From Nocardia asteroides (GTDB lineage: Bacteria > Actinomycetota > Actinomycetes > Mycobacteriales > Mycobacteriaceae): a stretch of DNA of 64,000 nt. Where the stretch lies: positions 6,696,001 to 6,760,000 of the forward strand of contig NZ_CP089214.1 of NCBI RefSeq assembly GCF_021183625.1. The letters run 5' to 3'. This document shows, piece by piece, positions 7,769 through 15,669 of this stretch. Every line of letters starts with the position of its first letter. Position 1 is the first letter of the stretch. The notes below the pieces were generated by a model, which was not told where the DNA came from, did no database searches, and saw only the letters and a list, made by a program, of their open reading frames with translations. A program made the position numbers and the translations under genes.

Positions 7769-8681
7769 GCACCTGCTGCCGGTCGGCGGGCTCGGTGCCG
7801 TCGGCGCTGTAGTGCCGCAGGAACAGCTCCTCCAGCGTCGGCGGCGCGCTGGTGAGGCTGCGCACCCCGGCATCGCCGAGCAACCGCACGATCGCGCCCA
7901 GGTGCTCCCCGTCCACCTGCAACTTCAGGATCGACCCGTCCCGCCGCACATCGGCGACGCCGGGCAGCGCCGCCACGTCACCGGGGTCGCCGGTCAGCTC
8001 GGCCGTGATCGAGGTGCGGCTCAGGTGCCGCATGCCGGCCAGCGACCCGGTCTCCACCGTCTTCCCGGCCCGGATGATGGTGACCCGCTCGCACAGCGCC
8101 TCCACCTCGGAGAGGATGTGGCTGGAGAGCAGCACCGTGGCACCGCGCGCCCCCGCCTCCCGCACACACTCGCGAAAAACCTGCTCCATCAACGGATCCA
8201 GCCCCGAGGTCGGCTCGTCCAGCAGCAGCAGCGGGACGTCGGAGGCGAAGGCCGAGATCAGCGCGACCTTCTGCCGGTTGCCCTTCGAGTACGCGCGCGC
8301 CTTCTTGCGCGGATCGAAGTCGAACCGCTCGATCAGCTCCGCGCGGCGCTCGGTATTGATGCCCCCGCGCAGCCGGGCCAGCAGGTCGATGGTCTCGCCG
8401 CCGGAGAGCGACGGCCACAGCGTGACGTCGCCCGGCACGTAGGCCAGCTGCCGGTGCAGCGCCACGGCGTCGCGCCACGGGTCGCGGCCGAGCAGCGCGA
8501 CCTCGCCCGAGGTCGCCCTGAGCAGCCCGAGCAGCACCCGGATGGTGGTCGACTTGCCCGCCCCGTTGGGGCCGAGGAAGCCGTGGATCTCGCCTTCGGC
8601 GACGGACAGATCCAGCCCGTCGAGCGCGGCCACGTGGCCGAAGGTCTTGCGCAAGCCCTTGATGTCGATGACTCCGGACAT
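7761..8681 (-). CDS. ABC transporter ATP-binding protein (Rv1218c-like)
   Basis: The 306-residue protein is a standard drug-export ABC ATPase. Walker A GPNGAGKST lies near residue 35-43, the signature helix reads YSKGNRQKV (a variant of LSGGQ), Walker B is LLLLDEPTSGLD, and the switch histidine is in LLSSHI. A C-terminal extension after the ATPase core (about residues 215-306) is typical of the DrrA/Rv1218c group. The ATG at 8681 shares its A with the stop of the TetR gene (TGATG), and its own stop overlaps the permease start (ATGA). It energises the permease encoded next to it. Confidence 0.95.
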   Translation of the reverse strand: MSGVIDIKGLRKTFGHVAALDGLDLSVAEGEIHGFLGPNGAGKSTTIRVLLGLLRATSGEVALLGRDPWRDAVALHRQLAYVPGDVTLWPSLSGGETIDLLARLRGGINTERRAELIERFDFDPRKKARAYSKGNRQKVALISAFASDVPLLLLDEPTSGLDPLMEQVFRECVREAGARGATVLLSSHILSEVEALCERVTIIRAGKTVETGSLAGMRHLSRTSITAELTGDPGDVAALPGVADVRRDGSILKLQVDGEHLGAIVRLLGDAGVRSLTSAPPTLEELFLRHYSADGTEPADRQQVRA

Positions 8682-9313
8682 CACTTCTCCTGTGTGAAGG
8701 AATCGAGAACGGTGGGATCGGTGAGCAGGCCCCGGGTGTACATCTCCAGCGCCGGGACGGTGAGTTCGGACATGAGGTCGCGCAGCGCCTGCCGATCGTC
8801 GAGCTCGGGTTCGCGGGCGCGCCGCATGCGCAGGTACAGCAGGGTGCCGCCCAGATTGAGCAGCATCAGGTAGCGCGCGCGGGCCCGCGGATCGCGGCTC
8901 GGTTTGACGATTCCGGCCGCCACCGCCCGCTCGGTGTAGGCGACGGCGTCGTCGACCATGTGGTCGAAGAGCTGGTCGGCCAGCGGCCCGCCGTCCTCCA
9001 GGCTGCGCACCAGGTAGGCGAAGAGCGGGGCGTACTCGTCCAGCTCGGCGATGGCGGCGAGCATGCCGCCTGCCAGGTTGTCGCCGCTCAGCACGGTCGC
9101 CTTGTGCTCGCGGATGAAGCCGAGCACGTGCTCGTCGCAGGCCCGGCGCAATCCCTCCTTGGAGCCGAAATGGTGGTTGACCAGGCCGGGGGAGACCCCG
9201 GCGCGGGCCGCGATGGCCCGGACGCCGACCCCGAAGCCGTTGTGCCCGAACTCGGCGACGGCGGCATCGCGGATTCGGGCCGCGGTGCTGAGGTCGGCGC
9301 TCTGTTTGAACAC
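8681..9313 (-). CDS. TetR-family repressor of the ABC efflux operon (Rv1219c-like)
   Basis: The 210-residue protein has a TetR HTH (AVRAIAARAGVSPGLVNHHFGSKEGL-like core at about residues 30-55) and a C-terminal helical domain. The GTG start at 9313 lies 6 nt after a TATCCT hexamer on the minus strand, so the transcript is probably leaderless. A perfect 16-bp palindrome (9326-9341) sits immediately upstream of that -10 and is the obvious operator. The gene heads the TetR-ATPase-permease operon and resembles Rv1219c in order and size. The palindrome also lies between this gene and the divergent acyl-CoA oxidase-like gene, so the repressor could affect both. Confidence 0.93.
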   Translation of the reverse strand: MFKQSADLSTAARIRDAAVAEFGHNGFGVGVRAIAARAGVSPGLVNHHFGSKEGLRRACDEHVLGFIREHKATVLSGDNLAGGMLAAIAELDEYAPLFAYLVRSLEDGGPLADQLFDHMVDDAVAYTERAVAAGIVKPSRDPRARARYLMLLNLGGTLLYLRMRRAREPELDDRQALRDLMSELTVPALEMYTRGLLTDPTVLDSFTQEK

Positions 9314-9325
9314 TCGTACAGGATA

Positions 9326-9341
9326 TTGAACGCGCGTTCAA
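9326..9341. promoter_or_regulatory. Perfect 16-bp palindrome TTGAACGCGCGTTCAA, probable TetR operator
   Basis: TTGAA-CGCGCG-TTCAA is a textbook TetR-family operator. It ends close to the TATCCT -10 element of the minus-strand TetR gene. A wider imperfect arrangement, TTTGAAC at 9305-9311 and GTTCAAA at 9336-9342, brackets the promoter. It is 75 bp upstream of the divergent gene at 9417. Confidence 0.8.
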
Positions 9342-9403
9342 ACCACAAGGGTGCTCAGGGGGCGACACGATGTTCGTCACGGTTTGCCCGGCATCCAGCG
9401 GGC

Positions 9404-9409
9404 TATCGT
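9404..9409 (+). promoter_or_regulatory. -10 hexamer TATCGT of a probable leaderless promoter
   Basis: TATCGT ends exactly 7 nt before the ATG at 9417, the spacing at which transcription would begin at or next to the start codon. No ribosome binding site lies in front of that ATG. Leaderless mRNAs are common in mycobacteria and relatives. Confidence 0.5.
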
Positions 9410-9416
9410 CTGAGAT

Positions 9417-11366
9417 ATGGAGAGCGGCACGTCGACGACGACTGAGAACCCGGTGATCACGCACCTGCGCGGTGCTCTGGACGGTCCGTGGGGCGCCGTC
9501 CGGGAGGAGGCCAGAGCGGCGCTGGCGGACGACAAGTTCGCCGGTGATCCGACTCTCGACTACCGGGCGGCCCGCGCCCGGGTCCTGGAGCAGATGCGGG
9601 AGATCACCAAGCTCGGCATCACCGAGCGCAACTTCCGCAGGGAGAACGGCGGCACCGGCGAGCCGGGCGCAGCCGTGGTCGGCATGGAGATGCTGGCCTA
9701 CGCCGACCTCTCGCTCTGGGTGAAGTCCGGTGTGCAGTGGGGGCTTTTCGGCGGCGCGGTAGAGAACCTCGGCACCGAGCGGCACCGGGAGTACGTGCGC
9801 AGGCTCATCTCGCTCGACCTGCTCGGCTGCTTCGCCATGACCGAGACCGGTCACGGCAGCGACGTGCAGAGCCTGGAGACCACCGCCACCTACGACCCGG
9901 CGACGCAGGAGTTCGTGGTGCACTCGCCGACCCCGTCGGCGCGCAAGGACTACATCGGCGGCGCCGCCGAGCACGCGAGCATGGCGGCGGTCTTCGCGCA
10001 GCTGATCACCGGCGGCGAGAGCAGGGGCGTGCACTGCTTCCTGGTCCCGATCCGCGACGACGAGGGCAACGACCTGCCCGGCGTCACCACCTCCGACGAC
10101 GGCCTCAAGGGCGGGCTGCCCGGCGTCGACAACGGCCGGATCGTGTTCGACCAGGTGCGCATCCCGCGGGAGAACCTGCTCAACCGGTACGCCGACGTCG
10201 CCCCCGACGGCGCGTACACCTCCGAGATCGAGAACCCGAGCAGGCGCTTCTTCACCACCCTCGGCACCCTGGTGCGCGGCCGGATCAGCGTGGGCGGCGC
10301 GGCCGCCGCGGGCGCGCGGGTGGCGCTCAGCATCGCGGTCAAGTACGCGGTGCAGCGCAAGCAGTTCTCCGACCCGGACACCGGGGCGGAGGTCGTGCTC
10401 ATGGACTACCGGGCGCACCAGCGCAGGCTGCTGCCGCTGATCGCCAAGTCCTACGCGCTCGCCTTCGCGCAGAACGACCTGGTGCGCCGGATGCACCTCA
10501 TCCAGACCGGCCAGGATCTCGACGCCAGCTCGCAGCGGGCGCTGGAGAAGCGCGCCGCCGGGCTCAAGGTGGCGCAGACCAGGCACGCGACCAGGGCCAT
10601 CCAGGAGTGCCGCGAGGCCTGCGGCGGCGCCGGCTACCTGACCGAGAACCGGCTGGTGACGCTGAAGGCCGACACCGACGTCTTCACCACCTTCGAGGGC
10701 GACAACGTGGTACTCACCCAGCTCGTCGCCAAGGAGCTGCTCACCGCCTACGCCGACGAGGTGCGCGACCTGGACGCGCTCGGCTGGGTGCGGTTCGTCG
10801 CCACCACCGCGGGCGACGTCGTGCGCAAGCGCTCCGGCGTGCGCCAGCTCATCCAGACGCTGCGCGACCGCGGCGACGACCCGGTGGACGAGGGCGATCT
10901 CTCCCGCCGCTCCACCCAGCTCTCGCTCTTCGCCGACCGCGAGGACTACCTGGTGCGCACCGCCGCGCACCGGCTGCGCGCGCGGGCACAGGAGACCGGC
11001 CCCTTCGAGGCGTTCAACAACGCCCAGGACCACATCCTGACCGCGGGCACCGCGCACATCGACCGGCTGATCCTGGAGACGTTCATCGAGGGCATCGCCG
11101 ACATCGAGGACCCCGACGCCCGCGCCCTCGCCGAAACCGTCTGCGACCTCTTCGTCTTCTCCAGCCTGGAGGAGAACGCGGACTGGTACATCATGCACCG
11201 CTTCATGTCCGTGGAGCGGGCCAAGGCGGTGCGCCGCGGCGTGAACGAGCTGGTCGACCGGCTGCGCCCGGACGCCATCACCCTGGTCGACGCCATGGGC
11301 GTCCCCGACACCATGCTCCGCGCCGCCCTCCTCAGCGACGCCAGCGTCTACGACCGCAGCCGATAA
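9417..11366 (+). CDS. Acyl-CoA oxidase/dehydrogenase-like flavoprotein
   Basis: The 649-residue protein has the acyl-CoA oxidase layout rather than that of the shorter (about 380-residue) dehydrogenases. It has an N-terminal helical domain, the FAD-binding FAMTETGHGSDV motif near residue 140-152, KRKQF-type VQRKQFSDP, a GGAGY segment, and the ACOX signature TFEGDN with the candidate catalytic base E427. A C-terminal ACOX domain of about 200 residues follows. The predicted role is the first oxidation step of fatty-acyl-CoA breakdown. Whether electrons go to oxygen or to an electron-transfer flavoprotein cannot be told from sequence alone. The start at 9417 is supported by a leaderless -10 element. 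It is transcribed divergently from the efflux operon across the TetR operator. Confidence 0.88.
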   Translation: MESGTSTTTENPVITHLRGALDGPWGAVREEARAALADDKFAGDPTLDYRAARARVLEQMREITKLGITERNFRRENGGTGEPGAAVVGMEMLAYADLSLWVKSGVQWGLFGGAVENLGTERHREYVRRLISLDLLGCFAMTETGHGSDVQSLETTATYDPATQEFVVHSPTPSARKDYIGGAAEHASMAAVFAQLITGGESRGVHCFLVPIRDDEGNDLPGVTTSDDGLKGGLPGVDNGRIVFDQVRIPRENLLNRYADVAPDGAYTSEIENPSRRFFTTLGTLVRGRISVGGAAAAGARVALSIAVKYAVQRKQFSDPDTGAEVVLMDYRAHQRRLLPLIAKSYALAFAQNDLVRRMHLIQTGQDLDASSQRALEKRAAGLKVAQTRHATRAIQECREACGGAGYLTENRLVTLKADTDVFTTFEGDNVVLTQLVAKELLTAYADEVRDLDALGWVRFVATTAGDVVRKRSGVRQLIQTLRDRGDDPVDEGDLSRRSTQLSLFADREDYLVRTAAHRLRARAQETGPFEAFNNAQDHILTAGTAHIDRLILETFIEGIADIEDPDARALAETVCDLFVFSSLEENADWYIMHRFMSVERAKAVRRGVNELVDRLRPDAITLVDAMGVPDTMLRAALLSDASVYDRSR

Positions 11367-11374
11367 CCCCGTAT

Positions 11375-11401
11375 GGCCGGACCTTTGCCGAAGGTCCGGC
11401 C
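11375..11401. terminator. Bidirectional terminator hairpin
   Basis: A perfect 11-bp stem, GGCCGGACCTT (11375-11385) and AAGGTCCGGCC (11391-11401), with a 5-nt loop lies between the convergent acyl-CoA oxidase gene and the NERD-like gene. It has no long T-tract, as is usual for actinobacterial intrinsic terminators. Confidence 0.75.
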
Positions 11402-11403
11402 AG

Positions 11404-12294
11404 TCAGGTGGCGACCGTGAGGACCGCGGTCACGACGAACCAGAGGATCCAGACGAACGCGACGAACATGCCGATGGCGAGGCCGGTGCGCATGACCGCC
11501 TGGCCGAAGTCGATGTCGCCGTGCTTGCGCGGATACAGCTTCCAGGGGCTGTACCACGGGGTCTCGACGGCGAGCAGCGGGAGCTTGGTGTCGGTGCCCG
11601 CCGCCTGCTCGGCGGCGTACGCCTCGGCCTGCGCCTGGTTCGGCCCGCCGTGCCAGAGCGTGATGTCGATCGGCCCGAGGAACCCCTCGTTGAGCAGCTC
11701 CTGCGGGGCGGGCAGGTAGGGCAGGATGCCGAGGCCGCGGAAGGCGACGGCGATGTCGTTCGCGGTCCACAGGTGCTTCTCCTGCACCGCGAGCGTCTGG
11801 AAGTAGTGCCGCAGCCGCTCCGGGTCGTCACCGAGGATGACGTCGAAACTCGGGTCGCTCCAGCCCTGTTCGACCGAGACGTCGGCGCCGCGCACCGGCA
11901 CGATCAACGCCAGCCCGTGCACCACCCGCTGCCCGAGCCCGCGCGCGGAGAGCCAGTCCTGCAGCGCGAAGGTGTGCTCGCGCGAGCGCTCCAGCGGGGT
12001 GCGCCGATCCCGCCCCTCCGTGGCGGCCGGCTCGCCGTCGATGGTCCACGGCCCGTTCAGCGGGATGCGGAGCACCCCGTCCTGGCGCGCGGCGAGCGCC
12101 TCGGCCTCGATGATCACGCAGCTGGTCGGCGTCCAGATCACCGCGTCCAGCGGGAAGAGCCGATTGGTGTGGAACAGGCTGACATTCAGCGTGGCGACGC
12201 CGTGCGGGCTGCGCGGGTCCTTCCAGGTGCGCAACCAGTCGAGCAGGGCGCGTTCGGCATTGCTGCCCCCGGAGTTCTGCATGCGGACGAGCAT
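11404..12294 (-). CDS. NERD-domain-like protein with C-terminal membrane anchor
   Basis: The first 150 residues look like a nuclease-related (NERD) domain: an acidic residue in an early helix (NAERALLDWL), the strand pair PLDAVIWTPTSCVIIEAEAL, and GPWTIDG followed by the helix REHTFALQDWL. The PD-(D/E)xK-type core that should end in ExK reads IEAEA, so the lysine is not conserved and catalysis is doubtful. A single hydrophobic segment near the C-terminus (about residues 265-290, AIGMFVAFVWILWFVVTAVL) should anchor it in the membrane with the NERD domain in the cytoplasm. It lies 42 bp after the DUF2252 gene on the same strand and may be co-transcribed. No function is established. Confidence 0.65.
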   Translation of the reverse strand: MLVRMQNSGGSNAERALLDWLRTWKDPRSPHGVATLNVSLFHTNRLFPLDAVIWTPTSCVIIEAEALAARQDGVLRIPLNGPWTIDGEPAATEGRDRRTPLERSREHTFALQDWLSARGLGQRVVHGLALIVPVRGADVSVEQGWSDPSFDVILGDDPERLRHYFQTLAVQEKHLWTANDIAVAFRGLGILPYLPAPQELLNEGFLGPIDITLWHGGPNQAQAEAYAAEQAAGTDTKLPLLAVETPWYSPWKLYPRKHGDIDFGQAVMRTGLAIGMFVAFVWILWFVVTAVLTVAT

Positions 12295-12336
12295 TCGAGA
12301 GAACCGCCCTTCGCGTCGAAAGTGACGTGTTCGAAA

Positions 12337-13836
12337 TTACCGGGGCTCCTCCGCCGCGACAACGCCGGAGCGGATGGCCGCGGTCAGCTCGGCGTGATCG
12401 GCCTCGGTGCGGTCGGCGTAGCGGACCGCGAAATTCTCCACGGCGGCGTCGAATTCCGCGTCGTCGCCGAGGTACCCGGCGAGCAGCCGCGGGTCCAGTG
12501 AGCGGGTGTGCGCCCTCGCCAGCAGCGCGCCGGCGAGCCTGCCGTAGTCGTCCAGGTCCTGGCTGGTGAGCCCGGCCGGGTCGATGCTGCCCTTCTGGTT
12601 GCGGAACTGCCGCACGATGAACGGCAGCTCGGTGCCGGTCCCGTCCGGGTCGAACGAGGTCCAGCCGAGCAGGATGTCGGTGTCGACCTGAACGAGTCTG
12701 GCGCCCTGCACGATTCGCTCGCCGTCGTGCGCGGGCGGGGTGCCGGGCAGGAACGGCGCGAGCGAGGAGGGGATGGCCTGCTTCACCTGCAGCACCAGCG
12801 ATTCGCGGCCGTTGCCGTGCAGCAGCGCCACGTAGGTGCGCAGCCCGACGCTGCCGGTGCCGACGATCCGGAGCGCCACGTCGGAGAGCGCGAACCGGGA
12901 GAGCAGCGTGCGCCGCGATTCGCGCAGCGAGGCGCCGTACCGCTCCAGCCCGCCGAGCACCGCCGCGCGCACGCTCTCCTCGACCCGGGTGAGCAGTGGC
13001 GGATCGCTGACGAAGCGGTGCCTGCGCAGCCCCTCGCCGTGCTCGTCGCTCTCCTCCACCCACTTGGCGACCACCTTGGCGCTGGTGTTCTTGCGCGCCT
13101 TCTTCGCGGCCTTCTCGAAGTCGTCGATGAGCCCGTGCGCCTGCGCCCGCTCCAGCACCGACTCGTCCGGCAGCGCGCACCAGGACTGCATGAACGGCAG
13201 CTCGGCCAGCTCGGCGGTGGCCATCCGGTAGGAGCGCGCGGCGTCGCGGGCCGCGGTGCGGCAGTCGTCCTCGCTCGCCCCCGCCACCCGCCCGGCCAGC
13301 ACCAGGCTGGCGGCGAGCCGCTCCAGATCCCACTCCCACGGGCCGGCCACGGTCTCGTCGAAGTCGTTGATGTCCATGATGATCTCGCCGGAGGCGCTGC
13401 CGTAGAGCCCGAAGTTGGCGGCGTGCGCGTCGCCGCAGAGCTGCGCGGTGAGCCCGCTGTCCGGCCCGCCGGCCAGATCGGCGGCCATCAGCCCGGCGGC
13501 GCCGCGGTAGAAGCTGAACGGCGATGCCGCCATCCGCCCCATCCGCAGCGGGATCAGCTGGGGCAGCCGGCCGCGGTTGCCCGCGGCGATGAAATCGAGC
13601 ACCGCGGGGCGGTGCGCGCCCTCGGCCGCCCGGTCCCGCGCGCCGAGCGGAGTGCGTTGTCGCAGCGCGCGGCCGCGCTCGCGCATCTCCGCGGCGGGGG
13701 AGTATGTGCGCAGGTCGAGCAGCTCATCGGACACGAAGGAATACGCTAGCCGGTTGCCGGGCATCCGGCGGGGCACCGCGCGATGCTCGCCCGGAACGTC
13801 CGGTTCGAGCCGCGGCACCGAGATGATCTTCAGCAC
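12337..13836 (-). CDS. DUF2252 domain protein (kinase-like fold)
   Basis: The 499-residue protein matches DUF2252 throughout. It has FIAAGNRGRLPQLIPLRMGRM at the N-terminal part, then CGDAHAANFGLYGS and IIMDINDFDETVAGPWEWDLERL. The last two resemble the catalytic loop (HGDxHxxN) and metal-binding DFD of aminoglycoside-phosphotransferase-type kinases, so an ATP-dependent phosphotransfer role is a fair inference, but no substrate is known. The frame opens with GTG at 13836. ATG codons at 13764 and 13683 are alternatives, and no ribosome binding site settles the choice. It is divergent from the phosphatidyltransferase gene and precedes the NERD-like gene. Confidence 0.85.
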   Translation of the reverse strand: MLKIISVPRLEPDVPGEHRAVPRRMPGNRLAYSFVSDELLDLRTYSPAAEMRERGRALRQRTPLGARDRAAEGAHRPAVLDFIAAGNRGRLPQLIPLRMGRMAASPFSFYRGAAGLMAADLAGGPDSGLTAQLCGDAHAANFGLYGSASGEIIMDINDFDETVAGPWEWDLERLAASLVLAGRVAGASEDDCRTAARDAARSYRMATAELAELPFMQSWCALPDESVLERAQAHGLIDDFEKAAKKARKNTSAKVVAKWVEESDEHGEGLRRHRFVSDPPLLTRVEESVRAAVLGGLERYGASLRESRRTLLSRFALSDVALRIVGTGSVGLRTYVALLHGNGRESLVLQVKQAIPSSLAPFLPGTPPAHDGERIVQGARLVQVDTDILLGWTSFDPDGTGTELPFIVRQFRNQKGSIDPAGLTSQDLDDYGRLAGALLARAHTRSLDPRLLAGYLGDDAEFDAAVENFAVRYADRTEADHAELTAAIRSGVVAAEEPR

Positions 13837-13911
13837 ATTCCCTCGACGCGGCGGCGCGGAAACACCGGCCCGGCCGTGGCGCGGCGGCGGTGCGTGCGGT
13901 AAGCACGGGGC

Positions 13912-14538
13912 GTGACGAGCGACCGGATCCTCACCGTGCCCAACGTGCTGAGTGTGCTGCGCCTGGTCGGCGTCCCGGTATTCCTCTGGCTGCTGCTGGT
14001 GCGGCGCGCCGACGGCTGGGCCTTCGCGCTGCTGATCGCCAGCGCCTTCACCGACTTCCTGGACGGCAAGCTGGCCCGGCTGCTCGACCAGTCCTCGAAG
14101 CTCGGCGCGCTGCTCGACCCGTTCGTCGACCGGCTCTTCCTGGTCACCACGCTGGCCGCCTTCGTGCTGCGCGACCTGCTTCCGCTCTGGGTGGCGCTGA
14201 TCCTGGTCGGCCGCGATCTGATCCTGACCGCGACGCTGCCGATCTACCGGCGCCGCGAGCTGCCCCCGCCCGAGGTGATCTACCTGGGCAAGGCCGCCAC
14301 CTTCGCGCTCATGTCGGCGCTGCCCTGGCTGCTCGCGGGGGAGATGGACTGGCCCGCCGACGGTTTCGGACGGGCCTTCGGCGGGGCCCTGTTGATCTGG
14401 GGCACGGCCGTGTACGTCTGGACCGGCCTGCTCTACCTCGGTAAGGCCGTCGCGGTGGCGCGGGCGATCCCGCCGGTCGCCGGTGCCGGTCCTCGCATAG
14501 AGTTGCCCCGACGTTCACGACGAAAGGACGGCCCGTGA
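13912..14538 (+). CDS. pgsA2: CDP-alcohol phosphatidyltransferase (PgsA2/cardiolipin-synthase-like)
   Basis: The CDP-alcohol phosphotransferase signature is complete: FLDGKLAR, then GALLDPFVDR, matching D-x2-D-G-x2-A-R-x8-G-x3-D-x3-D. Five to six hydrophobic segments make it an integral membrane enzyme of phospholipid synthesis. By position (next to gcvH and garA) and size it corresponds to Rv1822, annotated PgsA2. Related actinobacterial proteins act as eukaryotic-type cardiolipin synthases, so it may join CDP-diacylglycerol to phosphatidylglycerol rather than to glycerol-3-phosphate. The start is GTG at 13912. The stop overlaps the gcvH start as GTGA, so the two are coupled. Confidence 0.88.
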   Translation: MTSDRILTVPNVLSVLRLVGVPVFLWLLLVRRADGWAFALLIASAFTDFLDGKLARLLDQSSKLGALLDPFVDRLFLVTTLAAFVLRDLLPLWVALILVGRDLILTATLPIYRRRELPPPEVIYLGKAATFALMSALPWLLAGEMDWPADGFGRAFGGALLIWGTAVYVWTGLLYLGKAVAVARAIPPVAGAGPRIELPRRSRRKDGP

Positions 14539-14933
14539 CCCTGACTCCGGAGGACCTGCGGTACACCGAGGAGCACGAGTGGGTGCGCAGGGTCGGCCCG
14601 GCGCGGGTCCGGGTCGGCATCACCGACTACGCCCAGTCACAACTGGGTGACGTCGTGTTCGTGCAGTTGCCCGAGGTCGACAAGGAGGTCGCCGCGGGCG
14701 ACGGCATCGCGGAGGTGGAGTCGACCAAGAGCGTCTCCGACATCTACGCCCCGCTGGCCGCGAGAATCGTTGCGGTGAACGCGGATCTGGGGTCGGCGCC
14801 GGAGGCGCTGAACAGCGACCCGTACGACGCCGGGTGGCTCTTCGAGCTGGAGGTCGCCGATGCGGACGGCCTCGGGAAAACGCTCGACGAACTGCTCGAC
14901 GCGGAGGGTTACCGAGGAGTTATCGGGGGCTGA
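14535..14933 (+). CDS. gcvH: Glycine cleavage system H protein
   Basis: The 132-residue protein is the lipoyl carrier that shuttles the aminomethyl group between the P, T and L proteins of the glycine cleavage system. The lipoylation site is K65 in VESTKSVSD. The flanking YTEEHEWVR and VGITDYAQSQLGDVVFVQLP segments are hallmarks of H proteins. The GTG start overlaps the upstream stop by 4 nt. The gcvP gene lies 4.7 kb downstream behind its own riboswitch, and gcvT is not in the window. Confidence 0.97.
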   Translation: MTLTPEDLRYTEEHEWVRRVGPARVRVGITDYAQSQLGDVVFVQLPEVDKEVAAGDGIAEVESTKSVSDIYAPLAARIVAVNADLGSAPEALNSDPYDAGWLFELEVADADGLGKTLDELLDAEGYRGVIGG

Positions 14934-14965
14934 TCCGGCCTTCCCGGTTCTCCCTGCACAGCGAC

Positions 14966-15075
14966 ACCCTGGCAGGGTACGGTCGATGCCAACGCCATCG
15001 GCCGTCGCCGAATGCGGAATCCGGCGTAGCGACACGCTCGTGTCGGACATGGCTTCACCTGCTTGCATGGATAAT
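14966..15075 (+). promoter_or_regulatory. garA upstream region with two palindromes and a -10 element
   Basis: The 165-bp gap before garA contains ACCCTG-G-CAGGGT (14966-14978), GACACG-CT-CGTGTC (15031-15044) and a GATAAT hexamer (15070-15075) that makes a good -10. The second palindrome covers the -35 side of that promoter and could be an operator. A garA ribosome binding site (GAGGAGAG) follows at about 15083-15090. Confidence 0.45.
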
Positions 15076-15098
15076 CAGGTTCGAGGAGGAGAGAAACG

Positions 15099-15584
15099 GT
15101 GAGCGAGAACAATGACCCGGGTTACGGGGAGAGCGCGGCCGAGACCACGTCGGTCTTCCGCGCGGATTTCCTGAACGAGGTCGACGCGTCGCGCTCCGCA
15201 GAGCCGACCGGCGAACAGCCGGTGCAGGGGGTCGAGGGGCTGCCCGTCGGGGCCGCCCTCCTGGTCGTCAAGCGGGGTCCGAACGCGGGGTCGCGGTTCC
15301 TGCTGGACCAGCCGACCACGTCGGCCGGCCGCCATCCGGACAGTGACATCTTTCTCGACGACGTCACCGTGAGCCGCAGGCACGCCGAGTTCCGGCAGGA
15401 CGACGACTCCTTCCAGGTGGTCGACGTCGGCAGCCTCAACGGCACCTACGTCAACCGGGAGCCGGTCGACTCCTCGGAGCTGCAGAACGGCGACGAGGTC
15501 CAGATCGGCAAGTTCCGGCTGGTCTTCCTCACCGGGCCGCGCGCCTCGGTGAGCGAGTCGTCGACGGGCGCGGGCAGCCTGTGA
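15099..15584 (+). CDS. garA: GarA, FHA-domain regulator of glutamate and TCA metabolism
   Basis: The 161-residue protein has the GarA layout. A disordered N-terminus carries the twin-threonine kinase site ETTSVF (T16, T17), and one forkhead-associated domain follows at about residues 55-140 with GRHPDSDI, SRRHAEF and SLNGTYVN. In mycobacteria, Ser/Thr kinases PknB and PknG phosphorylate the N-terminal threonines. Unphosphorylated GarA binds and inhibits 2-oxoglutarate dehydrogenase and NAD-glutamate dehydrogenase and stimulates glutamate synthase. The GTG start has a strong upstream ribosome binding site. Its place between gcvH and an FtsR-type regulator matches Rv1827. Confidence 0.96.
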   Translation: MSENNDPGYGESAAETTSVFRADFLNEVDASRSAEPTGEQPVQGVEGLPVGAALLVVKRGPNAGSRFLLDQPTTSAGRHPDSDIFLDDVTVSRRHAEFRQDDDSFQVVDVGSLNGTYVNREPVDSSELQNGDEVQIGKFRLVFLTGPRASVSESSTGAGSL

Positions 15585-15669
15585 GCCCGGCGGCGCCGGG
15601 GCAGGGCGGTGGTGCACCGCCCTGCCTCCGGCGCCGCACACGGTTCCGGACGGAGAGGGACGGATCGCG

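Noticed and set aside
7761..11198. 1145-codon minus-strand frame through the ABC ATPase gene
   Set aside because: The real ATPase begins at ATG 8681; upstream the frame is antisense to the acyl-CoA oxidase gene and out of frame with the TetR gene.
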